Assembly (NCBI GenBank): GCA_016235245.1
Contig: JACRLO010000023.1
Location: forward strand, 1-42,216
Length of the DNA: 42,216 bases
Reading direction: 5' to 3'
Origin: Nitrospirota bacterium
Lineage (GTDB): Bacteria > Nitrospirota > Thermodesulfovibrionia > Thermodesulfovibrionales > UBA6898
In this document: in pieces, positions 17,487-25,115 of the stretch
Numbering within the stretch: the first letter of the stretch is position 1
How the letters are laid out: each line of letters opens with the position of its first letter
The notes under the pieces: model-generated
What the model saw: only the letters and a program-made list of their open reading frames with translations
Database searches by the model: none
What the model was told of the DNA's origin: nothing
Program-made: the position numbers and the translations under genes

Positions 17487-17852
17487 ATGCCGGTAGTTGA
17501 CATCAAGTTCAAAGAACGTGTTGTGGCAGGCCATCAATTATGTGGCATCGCAGAAGATGTTGCTCGGGTAGTGGCATGTCACCTTGACTCACTGCCGGAG
17601 CATGTGTCAGTGGAAATCATACCTCAAACACCTTGGATCTTGAATCGCAAGGACATCGATATCGAGGTGAGACTGCACCTGTCTTCTCGTAGTAACCAAC
17701 GTCCAGCGATTGCAGAGCTTGCAAGAGCACTTGTGAATTTGGCTGAAAGATATCTTGCAGAGCAAGATATCACATGCTCACTAAGTGCGACAATTCAAGT
17801 ATTTCAAGAGGGGGTATATGAGCATTCCGTGAAGAATGAAAACGGGAGCTAG
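17487..17852 (+). CDS. small tautomerase-like protein (tentative)
   Basis: A 121-residue protein starting Met-Pro-Val-Val, as in the 4-oxalocrotonate tautomerase superfamily where Pro2 becomes the catalytic N-terminal proline. The helix IAEDVARVVACHL and the following strand VSVEIIPQTPW would fit the family beta-alpha-beta layout. The remaining part is less typical, so the assignment is tentative. No strong ribosome binding site is seen. Its stop codon at 17850-17852 coincides with the point at which the minus-strand remnant of the HTH-protein family loses homology, which suggests that an insertion or deletion happened here. Confidence 0.45.
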   Translation: MPVVDIKFKERVVAGHQLCGIAEDVARVVACHLDSLPEHVSVEIIPQTPWILNRKDIDIEVRLHLSSRSNQRPAIAELARALVNLAERYLAEQDITCSLSATIQVFQEGVYEHSVKNENGS

Positions 17853-18161
17853 AGTTGAGTCGTATACCCCATGAGGCAATCGTCTCTGAGTTGGCCTCGT
17901 CCCCGGTGGGCTTGATCGCCGTGTCATTGAGTGGCTCGATTGGATTGGCATTGCCAAGATTCGTGCGAGCACTGAAAAAAATCTCATCAGCTCGCTCCAT
18001 AAACTCTTGATGCCATTGGGTCAACAACTCCTACTAATCTGATTCTGATTGCAAATGTTTTTTCGTCTTCGGGGATTTCGTAAATACTCGAGCACGACTC
18101 TCAACTTGAGATCGGGTGAGTATTGAGCATCATTCTCGACCTGAGTTTTTCGTATGGTCAT
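17853..18161 (-). pseudogene. broken third copy of the OrfA-HTH large protein (N-terminus)
   Basis: Reading left from ATG 18161, the peptide opens with QYSPDLKLRVVLEYLRNP, matching the N-terminus of the two intact large proteins (EYSPEFKLRVVLQYLQDP and HSPEFKLRAVLEYVRSP). The frame breaks after ICNQNQI and resumes in another frame as LLTQWHQEFMERADEIF, then SWGIRLN, where homology ends at about 17855. About 500 C-terminal codons are gone. It is therefore a frameshifted and truncated remnant of a third repeat unit. Confidence 0.75.
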
Positions 18162-18328
18162 GTCAACCCTCCCCCAGTATTATATCTGAAAAATTACTTT
18201 CTAACGTCAAGTGAATCGGCTTTTCCAAAATCGCGGAACGATGAAGAGAAAACTTACTCGACGATTGAGTGGGGTTCTACCAACCGAATGTACGCTATGC
18301 CATAATTGTTAATCTTATGACGCATTAA

Positions 18329-18362
18329 AAAAGTCCACGCCTTTTATCAAGCGTGGACTTTT
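18329..18362. terminator. strong intrinsic terminator, readable on both strands
   Basis: AAAAGTCCACGC (18329-18340) pairs perfectly with GCGTGGACTTTT (18351-18362) around a 10-base loop. A- and T-runs at the two ends make it usable in both directions. It would end the minus-strand array arriving from the right. Confidence 0.75.
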
Positions 18363-18666
18363 GATTCTTCAAGCCAACGTAACAGTAACAGGAATGGTAT
18401 TCACCTTAGCTGTGCAGTCCCCCATTCCAATAACCAGTCTCGCCATCAAAGTGATGGGTAAGGTGTTGTGTAATTGACTACTTGATGAACACAATGTTCT
18501 GGGACAAATGACCACTGAGCGAGTTCGCCAACCCAATCCCCATAATAGAAATGCACCGCTCGCGCTGCGACTGTACTACAATGCCACCAATGCTCGCGTC
18601 GTTCCCAACAGAGCGGCAAGGTGTAACGTATTCGACGCGAGACAGCACCTCCAAGCTAATACGGGT
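18363..18666 (-). other. unassigned stretch upstream of the terminator
   Basis: Two minus-strand frames are open here. One covers 18478-18693 (about 60-70 residues, with SVGNDASIGGIVVQSQRE) and one ends at 18372 with the hydrophobic tail NTIPVTVTLA, just before the terminator. They could be parts of one broken gene joined by a frameshift, but I recognise neither and no ribosome binding site supports them. Confidence 0.25.
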
Positions 18667-19080
18667 GTAAATAAATGGCGGTGCCGCAAGCACTGCCTTT
18701 TTTATTCCCAGGTCTTAGAGACCAAGCTCCTCTTTCCTTCCCGCCAACAATATTTCATCCCCGATCTCTGCTGGCAGTGTCTTGATCATTTCCCTCAACC
18801 GGTGCTGGTACAGGCTGAGAGTGAGATTGATAAGGAGGGTTTCGCGCCAAGACCCAGAATAATCCTTTAGGATAAGCAGACCTTCGATCACCTTGACCAT
18901 AGCAAGACCATTCCCGATTATGCGGTTGTAAGGTGTTTCAAAGTGAAAACCATTCGGAAAGGAGAACTGGGTTGTCGAAGAATTGGGATCTGGGTTTTTC
19001 CGAGTATTGTCGTCCATGGCAGAATTCTATCACACAAAGATGGAATGACAAACTGGGTCATATCCAACATCTTTGGATTA
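18667..19080. repeat. repeat unit copy A (companion gene plus flanks)
   Basis: This block is a close direct repeat of 21460-21870, similar from the hairpin (GGCGGTGCCGCAAGC) through the companion gene to the AACATCTTTGGATT motif beyond its start. It shows that the large-protein/companion unit was duplicated in tandem. Confidence 0.85.
18715..19017 (-). CDS. 100-residue companion protein, copy A
   Basis: A small protein of unknown family. It shares almost its entire length with the 99-residue protein at 21509-21808, including RIIxNGLAMVKVIEGLL, LKDYSGSWRETLLIN and LPAEIGDEILLAG. The first 20 residues are polar and variable, the rest amphipathic helix-like. No signal peptide or HTH is seen. 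Both copies lie directly downstream of a large OrfA-HTH protein gene on the minus strand, so the two are probably functionally linked. The ATG lacks a good ribosome binding site, yet the surrounding bases are conserved between copies. Confidence 0.7.
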   Translation of the reverse strand: MDDNTRKNPDPNSSTTQFSFPNGFHFETPYNRIIGNGLAMVKVIEGLLILKDYSGSWRETLLINLTLSLYQHRLREMIKTLPAEIGDEILLAGRKEELGL

Positions 19081-19586
19081 TTGCTGCTCACAACTTCAGT
19101 ATCAGCTTTGGGATTTTTGGCTCACTGTTTATGATTTTTTCCAGTCCTTGTAGGGCAGCCAATCCCTTCTTTGTCAGCGAGCATTTTTTGTTGTTCTTGG
19201 AGACGAATCCAGATTCCCCAGCGTCTTCAGGTGTTTAGAATTCCGATGTTTTCAATGAGATGTCAGAAAATTCAACACATCACTGTGGCAATCAAGAATA
19301 TTGCACATACGGCAGGAGTTGTCCCTGCCGTACATTTTTTGCTGTGCCTCTGTTGCCATAACGCCAATTCGCGCTCACCTAGACTCTTGCTGGAGAAAGC
19401 GTTCCTGATGAAGACAAAAATCGCGCTAATGCCGTAAGCACGCTCGTGTTTATGCACTGGAAGTTGTTACGAATGAAAGTTGTTGTCAGACGGCTTGGTT
19501 TTGTTACAACTTCTAGTGATCTGCCGCCACAATCGCCACATGAACCTCCACCTGGGTTTCCGTCATCTTTTTTGAGTGGAATTGCT
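19081..19586. other. 506-base gap with one hairpin
   Basis: It lies between large protein A and companion A. I see no supported gene; minus- and plus-strand frames of 60-90 residues overlap here without family features. The hairpin at 19308-19332 is listed separately. Confidence 0.4.
19308..19332 (+). terminator. terminator-like hairpin
   Basis: TACGGCAGG (19308-19316) and CCTGCCGTA (19324-19332) form a perfect 9-bp stem followed by CATTTTTTG on the plus strand. No plus-strand gene is evident upstream, so its role is unclear. It may block antisense reading into large protein A. Confidence 0.55.
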
Positions 19587-21386
19587 TTACTCCATTTCTT
19601 TCGGAGCTTTTAGTTTTTTCTTTCCGCGCATTGTCTCATGGTCGTGATCTCCAAGCCACTGCTCACTTTCCCCTCGCACGTTTGCAGGAACACAGATCGA
19701 TCGTGCGCGTCTCTCATGCAGGACAGCCAAAAGATCATCGTCACTCATGGAGTCTACCTGTATCCCAAATCGCTCACGAAATCCATTGACATCCAACGCA
19801 TATGCGAGGGTTTCGAGCATTGCCCAATTCGTCATATGCTCCACGCGACTGCCTGCCTTCTTCCAAGGATGCTCTAGATCCTCTAGTTCTCCTAGCCACG
19901 TGATGTAGCCAGTTTCAACTTCTTCGATCCCATATCGCGCTCGCATCACCTTTCCGACTTTGTATAGTTGGTGAATCCCGCTGTGATCCCAAAGCTGGCG
20001 CGTTAGTTGCTTGGCAGTCTTTTCATCGTCCTGGGTAGTGGTTGAATAAATCAGATATCCACCATCTGAAATTCCAAAGCGCTTCTCGACCTCAATTTGT
20101 TTTGGGTCTAACTGCAGGCGACCAGTAATCCCTGCAACCGATGGGAACTTTTCGTCGTAGCGATACAATTTTCCAAAAGACATCTCCCAGGTCTTGAAGC
20201 TGTCCGGTGCGTGTTCTAATTCAATGACGGCGCGATATGTAATTCGCGCAGGTTCTAGCGCGCTCGGATCAATACGATACGGCGTTAGGTCCATCCTGGG
20301 TCTGATTGCCGTTTCGTCCTTCGACAATTCAATCTTTTGTTTGGCATCTTCGTTCTTTTTCTGGATCGCCATCAGCTCTTGTTCCGTCCATGCCAGGACT
20401 TCTCCCAACCGGATAAAGTACGGACTGTAGCGCTTGAATTCATTGGGCTCTTCAATGCAACTCTGCCAAAACCACCCATTTGACTCCGCGACCACGGTAC
20501 CACGGTTAGGAGGCAAATCGCAGACCCAGGTTTCAGACGAATCGTCTCGCACCCAAGACAACGGTCGGGTAGAGAGATCAATATCTTTGGCGGAACCTTC
20601 GCGTGCGCCGGACAAGAGTAAATGGATGAGTGTCTTCCAGAATTGCTCCTGCTCCTTGGCGTCCTCTTCCGCCATTTGTTGCAATATCGATTCATGTTCG
20701 GCTAAGAAAGCCAGAAACTCTGGTGCTGCTTGCGGACTCAGTCGCATGCGTTCAACTTCAGCATGCGGGCGATCTGATACTACCTTCTCCTCTTTTGCTT
20801 TCGCATTGGATTTCTTTGCTGGACGCTTTAGTTCGGGCGCTGCCGGCATGGGTGAAGATGGTATGCGTTGAATGATGGGGATTCCTTCGGTTCGCCACTC
20901 CGTTGTTTTGCCAAATGTCTCTACCAGTTCCAACGCTTGTTTCGCCGAAATGACTTCAAGCTTTTGAGGGGGATTATCCCAGATGACAACCCCACGCTTG
21001 GACTTCCACTTTTCACGCTCCACTGGACCCAGCCACGCCGGTGGTTCATTGGAACTGGAGGCAGACTTGTATGAGCCGTACTTTTCATAGTTGATCCGTA
21101 GGCCCCAGGAAGGGACGACCTTCTCGACTTGTCCTGTGTATCTTGGTCCGCCATTTGAACTATTTACTGCACTCGCTACCTGCGCTGGCGAAGAAAAACC
21201 AAAAATCTGATTGGCGCGCGCAATAAACTCCTGATGCCAAAAGGTCAGTAGCTCTTCTCCGATTTGATTCTCAACACAAATCTGCTTGGCTTGTTGCGGG
21301 TCTTGCAAATATTGAAGCACGACCCGCAACTTGAACTCGGGCGAGTATTCTACCGTTACCTGTGGTTTCGCTTTTCGCTTGGGCAT
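19587..21386 (-). CDS. large protein with IS3-OrfA-type HTH and novel C-terminal region, copy A
   Basis: A 599-residue protein. Residues about 12-58 are a helix-turn-helix of the IS3/IS911 OrfA type (SPEFKLRVVLQYL, then QICVENQIGEELLTFWHQEF). The remaining 530 residues are not transposase-like. A Lys/Ala-rich linker is followed by conserved blocks shared with copy B: RGV-IWD, TWVCD-PPNRGTVV, DLTPYRIDP, EMSFGKL-RYDE, ARYGIEEVET and LAYALDV-GFRER. There is no DDE triad. I infer a DNA-binding protein with a recruited or domesticated OrfA head. The ATG has a GGAGG site. Companion B lies upstream, and companion A downstream in transcription direction. Confidence 0.7.
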   Translation of the reverse strand: MPKRKAKPQVTVEYSPEFKLRVVLQYLQDPQQAKQICVENQIGEELLTFWHQEFIARANQIFGFSSPAQVASAVNSSNGGPRYTGQVEKVVPSWGLRINYEKYGSYKSASSSNEPPAWLGPVEREKWKSKRGVVIWDNPPQKLEVISAKQALELVETFGKTTEWRTEGIPIIQRIPSSPMPAAPELKRPAKKSNAKAKEEKVVSDRPHAEVERMRLSPQAAPEFLAFLAEHESILQQMAEEDAKEQEQFWKTLIHLLLSGAREGSAKDIDLSTRPLSWVRDDSSETWVCDLPPNRGTVVAESNGWFWQSCIEEPNEFKRYSPYFIRLGEVLAWTEQELMAIQKKNEDAKQKIELSKDETAIRPRMDLTPYRIDPSALEPARITYRAVIELEHAPDSFKTWEMSFGKLYRYDEKFPSVAGITGRLQLDPKQIEVEKRFGISDGGYLIYSTTTQDDEKTAKQLTRQLWDHSGIHQLYKVGKVMRARYGIEEVETGYITWLGELEDLEHPWKKAGSRVEHMTNWAMLETLAYALDVNGFRERFGIQVDSMSDDDLLAVLHERRARSICVPANVRGESEQWLGDHDHETMRGKKKLKAPKEME

Positions 21387-21425
21387 CCTAACCTCCGGTC
21401 ACCGCCCCACTTGGCATGTAGAAAT

Positions 21426-21453
21426 TTGACACCAGAAAGAAAAAACATATAAT
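21426..21453 (+). promoter_or_regulatory. perfect-consensus sigma70 promoter inside the array
   Basis: TTGACA (21426-21431) and TATAAT (21448-21453) are separated by 16 bases. It points right, antisense to the companion gene, and transcription would begin near 21460, directly before the terminator hairpin at 21471-21497. In copy A the matching place (about 18631-18660) holds only a degraded version. Confidence 0.7.
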
Positions 21454-21470
21454 GCAGGCGTAAACAAATG

Positions 21471-21497
21471 GCGGAGCCGCAAGCCCCGCCGTTTTTT
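21471..21497 (+). terminator. terminator hairpin immediately after the consensus promoter
   Basis: GGCGG and CCGCC, extended by GC/GC around a CGCAA loop, are followed on the plus strand by six T. In copy A the hairpin is kept with a pairing change (T-A in place of A-C), so the fold appears to be under selection. With the promoter at 21426 it would define an RNA of only about 40 bases. Confidence 0.6.
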
Positions 21498-21508
21498 ATT
21501 CCCAGGTC

Positions 21509-21808
21509 CTAGAGACCAAGCTCCTCTTTCTTTCCCGCTAGCAGTATTTCATCCCCGATCTCAGCTGGCAATATCTTGATCACTTGCCTCAACCGGTGTT
21601 GGTACAGGCTGAGAGTGAGATTGATCAGGAGGGTTTCGCGCCAAGACCCAGAATAATCTTTCAAGACAAGCAGGCCTTCAATCACCTTGACCATAGCAAG
21701 TCCGTTTTCGATTATGCGGTTGTAAGGTGTTTCCAAGTGAAACCCATTTGGAATGGAGAATTGGATCGAAGAATTGGAGTCTGGGTTTGTCTGAGTATTT
21801 TCGTCCAT
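21509..21808 (-). CDS. 99-residue companion protein, copy B
   Basis: Unknown family, near-identical in its core to the protein at 18715-19017. The core NGLAMVKVIEGLLVLKDY and RETLLINLTLSLYQHRLR look helical and could pack as a small adaptor or antitoxin-like fold, though nothing in the sequence proves this. It lies between large protein B (upstream) and large protein A (downstream), 128 bases from the first. It ends eleven bases from the hairpin that carries the plus-strand U-tract. Confidence 0.7.
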   Translation of the reverse strand: MDENTQTNPDSNSSIQFSIPNGFHLETPYNRIIENGLAMVKVIEGLLVLKDYSGSWRETLLINLTLSLYQHRLRQVIKILPAEIGDEILLAGKKEELGL

Positions 21809-21936
21809 AACAGAATTCTACCACACAAACATGGACCGACAAATTTTGTCACATGCAACATCTTTGGATTTTTGACTCTTTTCCAAAAGTAAAGTCACTC
21901 AATCTGGGAACCTACTGCTCGCTGCAAGGGTCAACC

Positions 21937-23715
21937 CTATTCTGAATGCCGTTTGATCCATTGCTCGCTTTCCGTTCGCGCCGCCACAGGAATGTGTTTA
22001 GATTGCGCACGCCTATGGTGTAAAATATCCAGTATCTTGTCATCGGTAATGAGATTAGGCGATAGGTGCAGTCGTTCCCTGAATCCATCCACATCTAGCG
22101 CATAGGCCAGAGTTTGTTCCAGTGCCCAATCTGCCATGTGTTGCTCTCTGGTTCGCGGTGACCGCCAGGGTTGTTCAGGGTCTTCCAATCCTCCTAACCA
22201 TGTGCAGTATTGAGTTTCAACTTCCTCAATTCCATAACGTGCCTGCGTGATCTTACCCTCTTTGTATAGACGTTGAATTCCACTTGCATCCCACAGATGT
22301 TGTGCTTGCGTCGTGGCGATTTGTGCTTGGTAGTAGATTGCGGTCGAATGAATGAGATTGTACCCGTAATTCGGACCTGCCGGTTGCTCAATCGTTGCGA
22401 CAATGTCACTGATTCCCAATTCACCAGCGACCCGCATCGGACCAGGAAATTCTTCATCGTATCGCCAGAGCTTGCCAAATGACATCTCCATCGTCTTGAA
22501 GTGTTCCGGCTGATGCGTCAAGTCGATCAACACCCGATACGTAACCTGCTCCGGCTCAAGCACACCAGGATCGATGCGGTAAGGTGTGAGATCAATCCTG
22601 GATTTGTTAGACACCGTCACCATCTCAGTCTTTGCCAACGTTTGTTTTTCAGTGGCTTCGGTCCCCTCGTTCTGGATCGTCAATAGTTCTTGTTCGGTCC
22701 ACCGCAGCGCTTCTTCCAAATCTGGAAAGAACGGACTATCGTGCTTGAAACGATTGGGACGCTCAATAAAACTGGACCAACACAAATTCGATTTGTCGAG
22801 AACGACCGTTCCGCGATTCGGAGGCATATCGCAGACCCAGGTGTGTGATTCAGCGCGACGCAACCACGGCAATGTCCGTTTCGCCAGATCAATCTTGTTC
22901 TCTTCATCTGTCTGTACCCAACCCAGGATCATTGTATAAACCTGACCTAAGACCTTTCGTCGATGTTTGTCGTCTTCCTCCGCCATTTCCCTCAGAAGAG
23001 CTTCGTGTTTCTCCAAGAAAGCGAATACCTCATCGCCGACCTCCACTTTCAGGCGGAATCGTTCTTCCTCGACCAGTTCCGGCTTGGGCTGTTTCTGTTG
23101 AAGGGCTAGATCAGCCTCTGCCTTTTCTTTCTTGCCGGATCGTTTTTGCTTCGGATCTTCCGACACGTCGAGGAGCGTGACGAGTCTTGTAATGGTGATA
23201 CCTTCTTTTCGCCACTCATCGTTCTTGCGCAATTTCGCCAATAACCTTAGCGCTTCACCAGCAGAAAGATCTTCGAGCTTCCGCATGTGTTCATCCCAAA
23301 TCAGGACGCCGCGCTCATTGATCCACTCCTCCTGATAAGATTTAGGAAGCCAAGACGGTGGTTTGGTTGAACAAGACGGAGGGTGAAACGAGCCATACGT
23401 ACCCTTATTGAGTCGAATGCCCCAAGATAGCTCAGTGGGTGAAACCCTGGAATCGACTTTTAGAGAATCGGTTGCGCCAATCTCTTGACTTGCCGATTGG
23501 GATTGCGCAGGAGAATTCATAGAACCCGAGAAAATCTGGCTTGCTCCGGCAAGGAACTCTTGATGCCATTGTACAAGTAACTCTTCGCCGATTCTATATT
23601 CCTGACAAATTTGGTTTTTCCTTTTGGGACTGCGAACGTATTCCAGCACTGCTCTTAGTTTGAATTCGGGCGAATGGTTTTCTTCGGCATTTGACATACT
23701 TTGGGGTTTGGGCAT
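21937..23715 (-). CDS. large protein with IS3-OrfA-type HTH and novel C-terminal region, copy B
   Basis: A 592-residue paralogue of the protein at 19587-21386, similar along its whole length. The N-terminal OrfA-like HTH (residues about 13-58) has HSPEFKLRAVLEYV and GEELLVQWHQEF. The shared blocks TWVCDMPPNRGTVV, DLTPYRIDPG, EMSFGKLWRYDEEFP, ARYGIEEVET and LAYALDVDGFRER follow. There are no catalytic DDE residues and no terminal inverted repeats around the gene. The ATG has GGAGG at 23721-23725 and a TATAAT -10 at 23733-23738, so it probably heads the minus-strand array, with a very short leader. Function unknown; DNA binding inferred from the head domain. Confidence 0.72.
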   Translation of the reverse strand: MPKPQSMSNAEENHSPEFKLRAVLEYVRSPKRKNQICQEYRIGEELLVQWHQEFLAGASQIFSGSMNSPAQSQSASQEIGATDSLKVDSRVSPTELSWGIRLNKGTYGSFHPPSCSTKPPSWLPKSYQEEWINERGVLIWDEHMRKLEDLSAGEALRLLAKLRKNDEWRKEGITITRLVTLLDVSEDPKQKRSGKKEKAEADLALQQKQPKPELVEEERFRLKVEVGDEVFAFLEKHEALLREMAEEDDKHRRKVLGQVYTMILGWVQTDEENKIDLAKRTLPWLRRAESHTWVCDMPPNRGTVVLDKSNLCWSSFIERPNRFKHDSPFFPDLEEALRWTEQELLTIQNEGTEATEKQTLAKTEMVTVSNKSRIDLTPYRIDPGVLEPEQVTYRVLIDLTHQPEHFKTMEMSFGKLWRYDEEFPGPMRVAGELGISDIVATIEQPAGPNYGYNLIHSTAIYYQAQIATTQAQHLWDASGIQRLYKEGKITQARYGIEEVETQYCTWLGGLEDPEQPWRSPRTREQHMADWALEQTLAYALDVDGFRERLHLSPNLITDDKILDILHHRRAQSKHIPVAARTESEQWIKRHSE

Positions 23716-23792
23716 TGTGACCTCCGGAGAGCATTATATCAGAGGTTGTTTGAATCACTTTCAAGGCGAACCTGGGCACTCGTAAGATGTTT

Positions 23793-23820
23793 TTGCTCAA
23801 AAGCGCAACTGGGCTATAAT
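23793..23820 (+). promoter_or_regulatory. promoter for the excisionase-like gene
   Basis: TTGCTC (23793-23798), 16 bases, TATAAT (23815-23820), about 40 bases before ATG 23862. It is divergent from the promoter of the large protein B gene, so both genes start from the same short intergenic region. Confidence 0.6.
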
Positions 23821-23861
23821 GTGCTCGTTCGCATACTCGCCAGTAGCGCAGAGATGGTGCA

Positions 23862-24107
23862 ATGAACCAAGCCGGGTCAGATTGGATTTCAGTCGTTGAG
23901 GCGTGCAAAATCCTCGGAGTTGCACGCAACACCCTTAAGAAACTTATCCGCGAGGGCACTCTTCCTGCGTACACAATCCAAGGTGTTGCAGGATATAGAC
24001 TCAAGCGCCAAGACGTAGAAGCTTTGCTCCAACCGGTGGTTGTCCATACTCCCAAGAAACAGAAACGGAATCGAAAGACAAGCCGAGGCAAGTCTAGCTC
24101 GCGCTAG
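23862..24107 (+). CDS. excisionase/MerR-like winged HTH DNA-binding protein
   Basis: An 81-residue protein of the excisionase-type (HTH_17) family. ISVVEACKILGVARNTLKKLIREG is the helix-turn-helix and LPAYTIQGVAGYRLKRQDVEALL the wing and closing helix. The tail is strongly basic (KKQKRNRKTSRGK). Such proteins act as recombination directionality factors or small regulators. No integrase is visible in this window. Its place between the divergent large-protein array and the comM joint makes a role in the mobility or control of this island plausible, but that is inference. Confidence 0.75.
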   Translation: MNQAGSDWISVVEACKILGVARNTLKKLIREGTLPAYTIQGVAGYRLKRQDVEALLQPVVVHTPKKQKRNRKTSRGKSSSR

Positions 24108-24136
24108 TCAAGTTGTCTGACATCGCAGGAACTCAG

Positions 24137-24155
24137 CTCAATTTATGCAATTGAG
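24137..24155 (+). other. small hairpin after the excisionase-like gene
   Basis: CTCAATT (24137-24143) and AATTGAG (24149-24155) form a 7-bp stem with a TATGC loop. There is no U-tract. It may be a weak terminator or part of the junction region; no attachment-site duplication can be checked because the other end is not in view. Confidence 0.3.
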
Positions 24156-24249
24156 TGCTCTTGTAGGACAGACTTGTTGCAGTCCAGACGTTCGCATGTA
24201 GCACTATTCCTCCCTCGAGGCTACATCGTATCTTGAATCGCACATTGTG

Positions 24250-24728
24250 TGTATCCCTGTCCATGTGGCTATTATGGTGATCCGGTCAAAGAATGCACCT
24301 GCTCGTTGACCAATGTGATGCGCTACCAAAAACGTCTTAGCGGTCCGCTCCTAGATCGCATCGATATTCACATCGAAGTGCCGCGCGTCGATTACGAAAA
24401 ATTGTCTGGCGACCGACTGGGCGAAACGTCGGAAAAGATCCGCGCGCGAGTGGAAGTGGCGCGCGAACGTCAGCACAAACGCTTTGGTGGGACGGGCTTG
24501 CAATGCAATGGCGATATGGGACCAGGTGAAGTTCGCAAATATTGCGTGGTCGACGACGCGGGGAAAAATTTGTTGCGCGCGGCGATGCAGCAAATGCAAA
24601 TGAGTGCGCGCGCATACCATCGCATTTTGAAATTGGCGCGCACGATTGCGGACTTGGCGGGCTGTGACCACATCGAGACGCCGCATCTCGCCGAAGCGAT
24701 TCAGTATCGACCCAGGAAGCAGAACTGA
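24250..24728 (+). pseudogene. comM: comM/yifB-type Mg chelatase-family ATPase, C-terminal third only
   Basis: The peptide begins abruptly in the Cys-rich PCPCGYYGDP-KECTC motif of ComM/YifB ATPases and continues with RYQKRLSGPLLDRIDIHIEV (the conserved sensor segment), then SARAYHRILKLARTIADL and the terminal HLAEAIQYRP. About 340 N-terminal residues, with the Walker A and B motifs, are absent. In intact homologues the preceding codon is Asn; here it is Tyr and the bases to the left show no relation. Residue similarity is high throughout, so the truncation looks recent. comM is a known insertion target of genomic islands in other bacteria (for example AbaR elements in Acinetobacter), which fits the shift in base composition here. 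Confidence 0.85.
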
Positions 24729-25115
24729 ATCGCTAGTGATGAGGGATGGGATTATTTTGAAAGCGTGGGAAGGTAAAACTTTTCGCGCTTTATTTATTTC
24801 CGTTTGCCTAATCACCGTCCGTTCCAAAAACGGATTCTTGTTTCCGAATGGTAGCGGTTGCCGATGTCGTCGCAACCGGTAATATCTCAAAGCAGATGCG
24901 ATATTTGCCCATATTCCCTCCGTTCGGTTTGCATTGTAGTATTTTTCTGACAACTGAACTTGCTAATTTATTACACAAACCTCGTTTCACACCCTATATG
25001 TCGTCAAGGAACCTAAGCGTAGAATGAGTGCCAACTGGATCGTGCGAAATTTTAATATTGGGACGATTGTTCAGGTTAAGGACCGAAATTGGATTGTTGA
25101 TGGAATGATATCATT
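24729..25115. other. 387-base gap before the cyanophycin operon
   Basis: No gene is seen. A 7-bp hairpin CGGTTGC/GCAACCG lies at 24855-24878. The promoter of the cyanophycin operon should be here, but no convincing -35/-10 pair stands out. Confidence 0.4.

Larger units (their letters stand above)
21460..21870. repeat. repeat unit copy B (companion gene plus flanks)
   Basis: Direct repeat partner of 18667-19080. The two differ at scattered positions but keep the hairpin, the companion gene and the region beyond its start codon. Divergence is enough to show that the duplication is not recent. Confidence 0.85.
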
